From Ciona intestinalis (lineage: Eukaryota; Chordata; Ascidiacea; Phlebobranchia; Cionidae), in contig NC_020173.2 in NCBI RefSeq assembly GCF_000224145.3, forward strand, positions 841,624-905,623: 64,000 nt of DNA, in the 5' to 3' direction. The notes under the pieces are model-generated. The model did not search any database, was not told the origin of the DNA, and saw nothing but the letters and a program-made list of their open reading frames with translations. Positions 1 through 14,200 of the stretch are shown here, one piece after another. Position 1 is the stretch's first letter; every line of letters starts with the position of its first letter. Both the position numbers and the translations under genes were made by a program.

Positions 1-1099
1 TGTTAGACATAGATATATGTGGACCTTCCATTCCTCAAATCATGGGATTACAAGATGAACAAGTGCACAGTAGTGGTTCAGGTTGGTCACCTATATATGT
101 GGATGATAACTTGTGCGTTATGTCACCAGGATTCTTGCTGGCAAGTCCAAAAGATGCAGTGATTTGGAGAGGACCTAAAAAGAATGGTTTAATCAAGCAG
201 TTTTTACGAGATGTTGATTGGGGTAGTTTGGATTACTTGGTTGTTGACACACCGCCTGGAACTTCTGATGAACATCTTTCCATTGTAAAGTTTCTGTCAG
301 AGGTAACTCAACCTAACTGTTATGTTAAACAGGCTAATAATTTCTTAACTTAAACTTATCACGCAGTTTACAGATGTCCTTCTTTTACCCCAATGCAGTC
401 CATCTGTTCAGGAGTTAGACCACCAAGTATATGCTATGTAACTTTGAGAGTTATTGGCTTAGCTTTGTGAACAACTGGGACAATTACTTTAAAGTATCTT
501 ACGCAAAGCAAAGACATATTCTAGTGACACAAATTAAAATGCTGTAGGCTTCTTTGCACTTACTGGTGCAAATAATAAGCTTACCCAGAGTAAAACAATG
601 AAAGATTAAGACTATATTATTTTGATCTGAACACTGTACATGTCAATTTTATAACTTTTCCCTGTTACCTAAATTTAATATTACCAACCAGACGCATATT
701 AAAACCTATGTTTTACAGGCAGGAACCTCTGGTGCAGTTATAGTGACTACTCCTCAAGAAATTGCCCTTCTTGATGTACGAAAAGAAATAAATTTTTGCA
801 AAAAAGTGAACATTCCAATAATTGGAATCATTGAGAACATGAGCATGTTTGTTTGCCCAAAATGCAAAAAAACTTCCATTATTTTTCCACCTGTTGAGAA
901 TGGTGTTAGTGGAGTGGCACAATCTATGGAAATACCGTTTTTGGGCAGCATTCCCCTTGATCCATTAATAGGCAAATGCTGTGATAATGGAAACTCATAT
1001 TTACAATTACATCCTGATGCTGCAGGAACTGTAGCATACAAAAATATTTCACAAAAAATTAAAGACTATTGCATCAGCTTAAATGAAAGCAAGGATTGA
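1..1099 (+). CDS. NUBP2: NUBP2 cytosolic Fe-S cluster assembly factor, 3' part
   Basis: Partial gene; the 5' part lies before the window. Exons are <1-302 and 719-1099, joined in phase 0 (GAG|gtaact, ttacag|GCA), stop TGA at 1097-1099. NUBP2 is a Mrp/NBP35-type P-loop ATPase that works with NUBP1 as a scaffold for cytosolic and nuclear Fe-S cluster assembly. The visible protein has the family signatures [50 protein letters not shown] and [14 protein letters not shown]; the CPKC pair is the C-terminal cysteine motif that binds the bridging cluster. The C-terminus matches the usual family end, so the 3' boundary is firm. A poly(A) signal AATAAA lies at 1287-1292. The gene converges with DPM3. 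The P-loop is upstream and not visible. NUBP1 is less likely because no long C-terminal tail is present. Confidence 0.93.
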
Positions 1100-1382
1100 G
1101 TACTATTACACTTAAGTGATATTACTGTTTATATAATGTTTGTTAATATCTGCAATACTTGGTGTACAAGTACAATATTTATTTTTGACGGTATTTCAGA
1201 TAATTTAATGAACAAATTAACACTCTATGCTTCGAATGTTGTGAGAACTTAATCTGGATTATGAACCAAACAGTTTGCTGTAAAAAAATAAATCAGTATC
1301 TGCCAATATAAAACTCGCGCAATGTTCTTCACTTTTTACATCGGGTTTGCTTAGGATGGATGTCAAGTGTTCTTGGCATTCA

Positions 1383-1658
1383 TCAGGTAAATTTAATTCC
1401 TTTCTTTTGTAAATCTTCTTTTGCTTCCTTGATTTGACATTTTAGTTCCATATATGCCCCTTCACAATTATTAAATGTTGCCACTCTGTAGATTATTACA
1501 AGGAGAGAAACGACTGCAAACAAAACTAACAGTACTAGTGGCATGGGGAATACAATTGCTTTGATACTTGGTGAAGTTTCAATAAGTTCATATACCACTG
1601 TGATCCATACAGCAAGAATTACAGACACACCACTTAGCCATTCCAATAGTTTTGTCAT
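1383..1658 (-). CDS. DPM3: DPM3, dolichol-phosphate mannose synthase subunit 3
   Basis: Single-exon gene of 91 codons. DPM3 is a small ER membrane protein that tethers and stabilises the catalytic subunit DPM1, which makes dolichol-P-mannose for N-glycans, GPI anchors and O-mannose. The protein begins MTKLLEWLSG, has two hydrophobic segments (about residues 7-28 and 35-58), then YRVATFNNCEGAYMELK and a charged helix ending EAKEDLQKKGIKF. These match the conserved C-terminal DPM1-binding part of the family, and the length is typical (about 92 aa). The start is the ATG at 1658; the frame is open 10 codons further, but a strong acceptor (attgcag, exon start 1676) lies 18 bases before the ATG, so the upstream frame is probably not translated. 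SSR2 lies directly upstream on the same strand, and the two may be co-transcribed. Confidence 0.93.
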   Translation of the reverse strand: MTKLLEWLSGVSVILAVWITVVYELIETSPSIKAIVFPMPLVLLVLFAVVSLLVIIYRVATFNNCEGAYMELKCQIKEAKEDLQKKGIKFT

Positions 1659-1964
1659 TTTACTAAATTTATAAACCTGCAATGACAAAATAACAATTCA
1701 GTCTGTTTGTATTGATTACTACACTTAAAGTAACAGAATAATGTTTTCTCTTTGATTTATAAAAAACGATAGCGAAGAAGTTTTTTTTATAAGTTTTATT
1801 TTCACACCAGTGTTTTTCCATTCACCAACATATTGCAATTCGCAGTTCAATGTAGTGCATTAAAACAGTGAAGTAGAAATGCTTCATCACGTTAATCTTC
1901 ATTCAAATATTAAGATATGTAACCACACAAATTTTAAAACATTGCAGAAAAAATATAACTAAAG
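1659..1964 (-). promoter_or_regulatory. SSR2-DPM3 intercistronic region with poly(A) signal and orphan 3' splice acceptor
   Basis: Reading on the minus strand, SSR2 stops at 1965, an AATAAA lies at 1800-1795, and about 115 bases further a pyrimidine-rich tract and cag acceptor (exon start 1676) precede the DPM3 ATG. No matching donor is obvious nearby. In Ciona such a layout is the expected one for an operon resolved by poly(A) cleavage and spliced-leader addition. An ordinary 5'UTR intron is the alternative. Confidence 0.5.
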
Positions 1965-2519
1965 TTAGTTTTTCTTTGCTTTGACAGTGTACTTCGTTTT
2001 GCTGTTGTAATACAACATGTAAGGAAGCAGGAGAGAAGGTATGGTCCAGATACCAAACATTCCCCACTCAACAACATGGGGAGCATAAAGGCGGTTGTAT
2101 TCTTTTAAAGAAAGGATTTCAACTTCTCCAATCTCACTGCTGAATCCAAACTTCGGTTCTGAGTCTTCACTGGCGACGTACTGAACGACAGCAGAGGTGA
2201 AATTCTGAGCACCAGATTTGAGAGGTCGTACTACAACAACATGAGTGACATTGGTTCCTGGTTGGATTCGGTCCCACTTCACGCTCATTTTGCCGGAAAT
2301 CAGCTCGAAATCCGTATCATGTAAAGTTGAATCTGCAAGTTCTACATCAGTGGCCACGCCATCTCCGATATTATACATGTTATATTCAATAGCGAGATCA
2401 TTTCCTTGCGTTATAATAGAATTTAAGATATTCTTGGTCAATATGAGCTTTGCACTTGATTCTTCACTTGCCACGACGCAAAAACATGAAAGAAACAATA
2501 CTAACACACAATATTTCAT
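1965..2519 (-). CDS. SSR2: SSR2, translocon-associated protein (TRAP) beta subunit
   Basis: Intronless gene of 184 codons for the beta subunit of the TRAP complex, an ER membrane partner of the Sec61 translocon. It has an N-terminal signal peptide (MKYCVLVLFLSCFCVVAS), a luminal beta-sandwich domain with the conserved stretch DLAIEYNMYNIGDGVATDVEL, N-glycosylation sequons NVT and NFT, the FGFSSEIGEVEI and YNRLYAPHVVEWGMFG motifs, one TM segment near residues 153-170 and a short lysine-rich cytosolic tail (KYTVKAKKN). Length agrees with vertebrate SSR2 (about 183 aa). The start ATG at 2519 is the first in frame and opens the signal peptide. DPM3 follows on the same strand; both products are ER membrane proteins. 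Confidence 0.95.
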   Translation of the reverse strand: MKYCVLVLFLSCFCVVASEESSAKLILTKNILNSIITQGNDLAIEYNMYNIGDGVATDVELADSTLHDTDFELISGKMSVKWDRIQPGTNVTHVVVVRPLKSGAQNFTSAVVQYVASEDSEPKFGFSSEIGEVEILSLKEYNRLYAPHVVEWGMFGIWTIPSLLLPYMLYYNSKTKYTVKAKKN

Positions 2520-2999
2520 GATGCTTCTGGTGAATGTTCCAAAACCTCCGCTTTAAAATTCAATAAGAAATGTTCAAACTCTACGGCTTCTCAATCAAAT
2601 TACTCTGGAATTGCGCTACGTGGAGAATTTTTAGAAACGATGAGACGAAGGTTTGCTAAAGTTAAAAATTACACCAAAACTCTATAGTATCCGCTTCCTT
2701 GAACACATAGTAAACAAAGAAAAAAATTTAATGACGTATTTTTAAATGAAAGTATTTAATTTCAATTAAAAACCAATAAATAGCATCTGATGTGTAGGTG
2801 TCTACTTACATAGCATCCATTTTAATACTACTACGTCCCTTGATACGTCATCATAACTGGTATTCAGTAACCAAACTTTTTAAACTCGGACTTCCTATAT
2901 ATACCGATTATCATTTTGTGATAAGGTCAAACTAATTCACGAAAAAGGTGTGACCAATGTGTATACGAGTCACGAGTATATGCATTTTTACTCTTAAAT
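2520..2999. other. Spacer upstream of SSR2
   Basis: No gene is seen. The stretch is AT-rich and should hold the SSR2 promoter. No recognisable regulatory motif stands out. Confidence 0.5.
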
Positions 3000-3689
3000 G
3001 TATAAATGAATGTTACTTGCTTTATTCTCGCGTGACCAATAGGTATTTGCACGCCACCGTATCGGTAAAATGACACTCTTTATAACGAAACTTCTTTTCC
3101 GAGACCTTGTGCCCGCTTACGAGATACTACGTATGTAACTTTGTGGACGGTACCTTTTGCGAATATAGATACGGACGAAAAATTTACGGCCTGCAATCAA
3201 TATCCGAACCTAGAAATGGCTCAGGAAACAATTTGAAGGACTCAAACTGCCCGTGACAAACAAAAAACATTACCATGCAACAAAGTTTATGACGACTTGC
3301 GGACACAAGGTCGGTGAATACAGGACTCTGTTGTCGTAACGCAGTTATTGCTAAAAGCATAGCGCTATAGTGACTATACCTTTATAACAAGTTGATGACG
3401 CGCTGACGTCAGTAAAAATGCTGATCATCGGGTACACACGTAGTTTTTTCCAGTGATTATGCAGCAGGAGTATGAATGAATATAATAACTAGCTTTATAC
3501 TGCGTGACTGGAAAACGACAGTCGTTATACGTTACAACACATGTTCTGTTGGATATACCCTACGAGTTACCAAGCCACACCTTACGAGTTACCGTGCGCC
3601 AGCTTACGAGTTACCAAGTATGCTACTTCGTGGGTAGTTATTATTTTGGGAGATTTTTTTATGCGTGGCTTACAATTCAGACAACACAT
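3000..3689 (-). repeat. Degenerate tRNA-SINE fragments
   Basis: Two worn fragments of the SINE family seen whole at 27864-28186. Traces are ATGAATGTTACTTGCTTTAT near 3007 and GAAAACGACAGTCGTTATAC near 3510, plus repeated TTACGAGTTACCA blocks at 3558-3620. The tRNA-like head is missing, so these look like old, truncated or nested copies. Confidence 0.6.
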
Positions 3690-4073
3690 TGAATGAATGG
3701 ATGTAACTAACTTTATCCTCGCGTGTCCGGAAAACGACAGTCGTTATAACACGGGTTTAACACCTCGTGCCAGCTTACGAGTTACTATGTATTTTACTTT
3801 GTGGGTGATTATTTTTGGGGGGATTTTTTATGTATGGCTGATAATTTGGACAACCCATTAGTGACCACTGGGTTGGAGCAATTACCGTTAAGTGTCTTGC
3901 CCAAGGTCACATACGCCTACAATGGTAACAGCGACAAGCCTTGATCCCATACGAGCCTTAAACCCATTAGTGACCACTAGCTGGGGAAATTGCCGTCACG
4001 ACCACAATGGTAGTAGCGACGAGCCTTGAACGTTTAATCAATTAGGGCTAACCAACTGTGCTACGGCGCTGGA
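3690..4073 (-). repeat. tRNA-derived SINE, rearranged copy
   Basis: Starts with the GAATGAATGG tail (3' end on the minus strand) and runs through the body to a head ending GCTACGGCGC. The part around 3900-4030 is duplicated: TGACCACT, the ACAATGGTA block and GCCTTGA each occur twice. Either two insertions or an internal duplication explains this. Confidence 0.7.
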
Positions 4074-4602
4074 CAAACACAGTATAACGCTTGTACTACA
4101 ACACCAATCAAACTCTAGGAAGTTGCGAAGTTGCAGTAAAGGATAAATTCACATCATAGTTTTTATACAACATAAGTGTTTTTTTATGTATCCAATTCCC
4201 AGATGATGTGTGATAATAATTACAAAAAAATGGCAGTCTGTAAAATGCTGCATTAAAGACAGTTTTGTTGGTGGTAAAAATAACAAGGCAGTACCACAGA
4301 TTAGTGTGAAGTATTTTTTCCATAGGAAAAGATATAAATATTCATTTATAACATAAATATTGCCACAGGAATCAGTGCTAGCCATGCATATTTTGTTTAA
4401 TACCATCACTATTTTTGCAATGTTCAAAAAATTTCCTAATCACATCTAGCATGAGCACCATGCTACAAAACTATTAATTTACAAAAATTGTTTAGAGGAA
4501 CACACCAGAAACAAAAGCTTCCTGCAACAACAACTGGAGTTATAGTAACCCCACTTTCACACCAAGATGATATTGCACAAATCTTTTTAAGATGAACAGG
4601 TT

Positions 4603-6807
<2,205 letters not shown>

Positions 6808-6829
6808 CCTTCTAATAATTAAGAACAAA

Positions 6830-8201
6830 TTAAATCATGAATTCAAGAGTAGCTGTACAACATACAAGAGTGCAATGCTACCTTGATGATACCATAGTTG
6901 GAACTAAATTATTCATCAGTGACTAAAACGAAAAATTATACATATTTTAAGTATTCCAACCGATATATATGACTAAACCCTTACACAAACTTTTTTCCCA
7001 AAACGATGTTTAGCAGGAATCAGGGAAACCTATGTGGTGCACTTTAAGACCAAAGTTTTAACTAGTCACCAACAGCAGGAGCATCCCATACCATAAAACC
7101 TATGACACTCCAAACCAGTAGTTTAACTTTATTTAACAATTCAAACTTAAATTGGTTAACCTGTGTTAATTAATAATATGATCAAAACGTTTAAAACATA
7201 AAATAAATTAATAACTTTATTGTTTTAATTGATATGTGTACAAAAAGTTACAGATTTTCTATAAAATTATACCCATCTAAAAATTAAATAAATAAAGGAA
7301 GACACTGACAGTATTCCTGTTATCATATCCTACGACCGCGTACCTTGCTCTTATTTCCGATTGCGTTTTCACTGTACAGTAAGTTGCTATCCATTCCACG
7401 CGAATATTTCGTCACAGCTGAAATCTCTTGTGATGTCATAAGGCAGATAATCGGGGTGCGTGCCGCGCGATCGAGGAACAAAAAATGAAACTTTTAGCGA
7501 GCTATGATTGTTCACAAACATTTTGTCGCAAATTATTTAGTTGACTTACAGGTGCCAGCCAAATTTGTTTATTTTTAAAAATTCTACAAACTAAAAATAT
7601 TTTGTGATATTTTAATATTACCAAGCAAATAAAAGGTTTATTTGATTGCACTATTTTATTACCAAATTAATTGCAGTAGGGTTACAAAATTTTAGTAACA
7701 ATTTAACGAGCAACATGATATGAAATAAAAACAATATCACCCAATTTTTAAGAAATAACGCAGGCTACGTTTAAGTAAATCGCCCACAACACTTGCAAAA
7801 TGAATTGTGTGGGCAATCACAACAATTAGTTCAATCTAAATGCTTAACGGTTGCAGAAAATAATTTATATAATTAAGCACAATGTTTAAAACAAATTTCT
7901 GAATCGAATTTTTGCTTCCAGTTTAATAATAATTAAGGCTACATTATCAAAACACTTCAAAAGAATACAGCTGAAAAAATTACAACTGAGAAGAAATATA
8001 TAAACATGAAAACAATGGCAAAGGCGAAGCAACACAAAATTATTAAAATTAAATTTTTAAACAAGCTAAAATGAATAAAACATTAGAAAACCAATGAAAA
8101 TAAAATACTTTTGAATTAGGTGAACCGTCAAAGAAAATGCTTAAGTATGTGATGTACGACCGATTTATTTTTATATTGTCCACGAGAGAAGTATATCAAA
8201 A
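6830..8201. other. AT-rich spacer
   Basis: Between DNAJC25 and the 3' end of the receptor gene. No open frame with coding character and no known repeat is seen. A short GC-rich patch at 7440-7475 is the only contrast and could be promoter sequence for DNAJC25. Confidence 0.5.
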
Positions 8202-11200
8202 CTAAAACGCTGTAAAATCTTCTTCTTGATCAAGATTTGGATAAAGACGATCAGTTGAGACATCAATTGTAACATCACCAGGTGATACATTTGAAGTTAC
8301 TCCCATGCTGATGAGCTCCTAAAATAAAATAATGTAAAAAATAGGAAAAAATTGTGGTTAGGCACTAAAAAGACAGCTTACTTTTTTGTAACGTCATAAA
8401 AACAAAGCTGAGTACACAAGTGGAGTGATATAGTGTTTTTCATGCATGTGCTGTGTGGTGATTGTTGCCGATTTTAGTGTGAGAGTGTGAAAATACATGT
8501 TGCATTCTACGTTTTTATTAAAAGCAAATAATGTGCAATGTTTATTTGTGAAAAAACATCTAATAATAGTTAAGTTAACTTACATAATTACCAATGATGA
8601 AATTGTCAAATGCTAATGCTTCAGAGTGGTAGTTTGTGGTAGTTTTTAAAGTTATTAACAGTTATTCCTTGGTTTTGCCAATACGATTTTGCATTTTATG
8701 ACTGGCCTGGCAGTATTATAGAATTTAATCGGATTAAGAGCTAAAGCTATGATGCTGTCGACTCGAAATACTAAATGTTTCATGCAAATTGAGTGGATCG
8801 AAGTGTCATTGCATTCAAATGCAATCAAGCGATACCTTTCATCAGGTACATATTTATTAAACTTTGGTTTAATCGGGGGTAACCTGGCACCAGCTATTGG
8901 TGGCAACTTGTGGCCAATAGACAGAGGCATCACTCTAGATGATACTTTACCAAGGCGAACTTTTTGATTTGTAAAATGTTCCTACAAATTTTATTTTTTA
9001 TACTTTTTACTGGATTTGAATGTGACAAAATAAAATAACATCTCATTAAAGCTCATGATCAGTACTTATTTGCCACGTAGGTGACTTGGTGTGCAAATGT
9101 TATTTACATTTTTTGTGTGTCTGGCTTCTTTGGCAACCCATAAATAACCACTGGGGTCCAGTGTCTTGTTCAAAGACATTTTAATACCGGTTAATGGTAG
9201 CAACATTAGGACTAGAACTGATTGTCCTTTGTTTACAATGCATGCACTTTAACCACTAAGCAAAGTTGATTATTCAACTCTACAGTGCGTTAGGTGTTTT
9301 ATAAATTATACTTATTTGAGCACTAAGTTAACTTAATTTTTCTTACATCGTGATCTTGTGTCAACATCTCATCAAGGCTTCCATTCAGGACGTAAACATC
9401 TGGTCTCATTCTTGACCTCTCGTTCCAACAACCTTCCATTACCTTAAACCTTGAGGAAAAAGTTGCTTTTGATAGATAGATCACAAGCACACAGTTTCAT
9501 ATACTGTAATATGTGATCAGCTATATAAGTGAATATTTAAGCCATATGAAGTTGCTCATTGGTAGAACTCAAATAATCATCCCATAAAATACTTACACAG
9601 CATCAGAACAACCAGCGGGCTGCCTAAGTCTCTGCCCTGATTCCAAATATTCTTTAATTTGACCGGTAGCAATGCTAAGGTCTTCATAAGGTACTGCACC
9701 AAGTGACAATACTTCCCACATTAAAACTCCAAATGACCAACTAGCAATAAATACGATAATGTTAGATGATATATTTATTTACCAGAAATTGATTTTATTT
9801 ATTTTTAAACAACTACAAAAGTCAATTTTTCGTAGGGCATGAAGGGTACAGATGTGTAATTAAATAAGTTCTTGTTGTGTTTGTGATTGCATATTGTACT
9901 ACATTTTATATTAAACAAACTTACATGTCAGTTGATTTTGAACTCAGTTCATTGTTCAATACTTCTAATGCTTGCCACCTCTCCCTGTCCCCAACCTATT
10001 TGATATTAAAAAATATATGAGCCAGATTTTATTGACGCATAGAGTAATAATATGTTGCAAACAAAACTATTTATAGGCCACATATTACATCTGTACTGTG
10101 AATTGGAATTAATATTCCTATGTAGGCAATACTTTTGGTTGTTACTTTATATTTATAGTTAAAGCTGTTGGTGCTGCAGCAATAAGTTTTGTCTTGCAAT
10201 TTTTATTTTTTTAAACATTCATATTTACTTTATTTTACCTTAACGCTCGCTATTTCATTATTTTCAACATCAGTAACAAGTGGAGTAAGTTGATTGTCCA
10301 ACATAATACATTTTGCTTGAAGATGGCAATGCACGATGTTTCTAAAGTAAAAATAGTTGAAATTTTTCTTTCTTTACTAGGGGTTTTGGAAAAGCAAATA
10401 GCTTTTGTAGATACTATTACGAAATCAAGTTTTATCCTTTTGTCATAAGGAACTTTATTTAGCCTTTAAACATTGACGTAACGTAACAGTTCTACTGCCC
10501 TGCCACTTACAAAGTAAATCATTTACTAATGTACACATTACAGCTTTTATATTACTTACCTTGAGTGCAAATATTGCAAACCTTTTCCAGCACCTGATAT
10601 GAGGAAAAGAATTTGTGAGGAAGAGAGTTCATGTCCATGAGATCGTAAGTGATCTCTTAGATTCCCCTTTTCAGCATACATCATAGCAAAATGTATTTCA
10701 TCTACAATTAGATAAAACAACCAAAGTTTAAAACATGCAAAGCGATAAAACAATTTATATTTATAAAAAAAGGAAAAGTAACCTGCATCTTCATGTTTTC
10801 CATAGTACTGCAGAATGTTGTTATGTTCTTGCTCACAAATTCTTTCCAACAAAACAATTCGGCTTTCAACACTGCTCTTCTCTGTATATGATATCTTAGC
10901 AAGCCTGTTAAAATAAGTATACCTTTTTTTTCGAAAAAATAAATGATAAAAATCACACTGAAGTTACAATATTTATTCCAAACAAAAACATAAACTTTAG
11001 CAATTCAAACTTTGCTTCTTACCCAATTAACAATACATTTTCTTACTCTTAGTATTTAATATGTCCAGGTATTACCACACTGAATGAATGTTAGTCACAT
11101 CATTTCAGAACATGAGTGCAGTATCACATCATGTGTTATGGCATCTTACTTGTATTTGTGAACAACAGAAAGTTTATCCCTTCTTTCGGAGCCATACTTT

Positions 11201-14200
11201 TGAATGGTAACTAACTGAAGTGAACCAAATGATCCCGTCTATGAAGAGAAATCAAAGTAAGCATCTACTATATTATTATTTCAAAGCTGTTTATTTTAAC
11301 ACAATAAATGGACCTTTTTCCACCTTTATATTAAACCAAGATATTGAGTTCAACTATGTTCTGGTAAAATATCTTGCAAACAATTACCATATTTAAAATA
11401 CCAACCTTTAAAATCCTTTCATGTCTCACATCATCATTTACATAAGCTTTTCCATAATCTTGCGCATCATCTTCATTAACTGGTAACGGTAAAACATCTT
11501 TATCATCAACTTCATCTGCAATTGCGGTTGCAACAGCAGCACCAGCAATACCAGCAGCCACCAAACCTCCTGCAGGTAACTCCAATTCTGAATTTCTGAA
11601 ATAGTAAAAATATGTCTTCCAATACACAGTTTATGAAGTTTTACCACACATTTATTTTTTATCTGCTTTGTATACATAAGTCGCACCTATTCACAGTAAT
11701 TTACTTCTGTAAAATATTCATTGTTTTTATTTAATACTTTGTTAACTCGATTAAAGAGAGAAAACTTATTAATATGAATGAATAAATGTCACTTATTTAT
11801 CCACGTCAGAACACCAATATACAACATGGGTGTTCTATTTCAAGACTTTTTACAAGTTGCCGCATATGTTACTTTGTAGGTGAATGTTTTTTTATTTATT
11901 TTTATTTAGCTGACAGTTTAAGCAAACCCATTAGTGACTACTAATTGGGATCAATGGCAGTTTCTTTCTTAAAGACAGAAACACCCACGATAGTGATAAA
12001 ACCAAGCATCAATTAAATTACCTATCTTCCTCCTCAGGTGGAACAAAAGGTTCAGGAAGAGATGCTTCTTCTTCTTCGTCTTCTTCTTCTGGTTCAGGTT
12101 CAGGTGAACTTCTATCCTGATCATATTCATTTATCTCTGTCCCACTGTCGTTCTCTTTTCCTTCTACCTCATTTACTTCTACAAAACAATTAAAAAGATA
12201 TCTTAGCTACAAGTTTGGGTTTTTTTAAAAACTTAAGTTAATTTTCTTTACTTAGGTATATTGGATCTTTAGTAAACAGGAAAAAAATGATGAGTTTACA
12301 TTTTCAATATCATATTAACAAAATCAAACTAACTAAAACATTCTAAGGTTGAAATTTAACAGCAAAACGACACCACACACCATGAATAAAAATTATAAAT
12401 AAAAGCAAAAATATAACATATCTATAATAACTGAATATTTGAATTCTGCTTTACCTGTATATACTCCATCATTCGATTCATTATGTTTATCATAAGCCCC
12501 ATTTGAATAGCCGGTCACCGTTATAATTTGCTCACTTGACTGAAAATGTAATACACCAATGTTATAATATTTTAATACTTGTTACAGTAAGCTTGTTTGG
12601 TAATTTTGTTTAACTATTCAAAATAAATTTTAGTGAATTTGTGTATTAAAGGCTACCCTTGGTCAAAAACATATTATGAAATAAAAAGATCAGTTTTTTG
12701 TTCGTGGAATCTGCTAAAAAGGTTTATAAAAATTGAATGTGTACATAGTATGTGTTATAAATTACTTACAAAACCCAAAAAAATATTATTTACCATATTT
12801 TCGCTTTCTGGTTTGTTTCCATCATCTGACTTATCATCATCCACATCTTTTGGTTCCCGACAATATTTGTATAATAAATAGGCAATGATGATCAAGCAAA
12901 TAGCGAGAGCCGCACCCAGACTTCCAGCGACGGCATACAAGGTAACTGCTGACACTTGATCACCAACTGGAACTCCTGTTAAATTCAAAAAAAGTGTGAG
13001 TCCTAAATATCTTATAACGAGTTGCATTGGATTGCTAACACATAAACAAACACATGTTCACATGTATTCAGTACTCTAGGTTTAAAATTTGTATTAACAC
13101 ATGATTAATTAAAACAGGTGTTATTGCAGAACTACTGTTTAAAGCTATAGCATTGCAGCTATGTTTACCGCCATAACTACGCTAAATTAAATGATTGCAT
13201 GCAAGATGCTATGCTACAAATCAACATGCAAGTCAACTAATATTAGAAATATAATCCACTGCAACCTGCAACATAGAACAGAAAGGTTAAAGCAAACAAA
13301 AGCATTAAGTCCTACACATATCACAGTTTTATTTCACTACATGAAAACTGAAGAACACAAAATTATTGGAGTTGTGGAAACAAATTAATGTAGAAAAGTG
13401 GCTGTAAATAAAAAAAGGACAAAATTACTTACCATTGCCTTTGGTTGTCATATCAACTGGACATGGTTGAGATGGAATGTTTGAAGTAGACACTTGTAAA
13501 AAGAGAAAATTTTATAAGGATGCTTATGTTTAGCTGCACAGTAAATAACAAAAACATACACATAGGAAGAAAAATCAAATAATTCGATAACTGTTTAAAA
13601 TTATAAAATGTTATGACTAATCACCAAACATCTAATTGTGACAAATTTTTAGTTTTGATTGCTTCCAATGTTTTATTCTACCTGTGGTATGTGGATTATT
13701 GGTTGCGGCTGCAGTCGTATTAACACCATTATTGGTTGGATTCGCAGGTGAGGTTTGAATAGAAATCGTTTGAGATGAAGTTGTATTTGGTGCAGTAATT
13801 ACAGTGTTTGTTGAAATACCAGCTGATGTTACTGGTGTGACAGTGGGTGTTACAACTGTGGGTGATGTGCTTTGTACACCTGATTATTTATAAAAATAAT
13901 AATTAAAGTGGTTGTGACCGATCAAAAACACACTTTGCATGTTATAGAGAAAAATATAAACATTTTATTAAACTATAAAAAGAATTCTTCGTATATCATG
14001 TTTTAGATTTCATTGAACAGTTATGTGCCTACCATAAGATAGGATTTTATAAAAGTTACAAACAAAGGGTATTTGTGCATTTAAAATATTTGCCAATGGT
14101 GTAATTTTTAATATTGAATCAACTCCACACCTATATACTTGATACCTTAAGCCAAACAAACTGTACACATTACTCAAGTGTTCGGTTATAAAGGAAACAA

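Noticed and set aside
8655-8933. The 92-codon frame as an independent gene or retrocopy
   Set aside because: Its acceptor, phase and position fit an alternative last exon of the surrounding receptor gene better; no promoter or separate start is evident.
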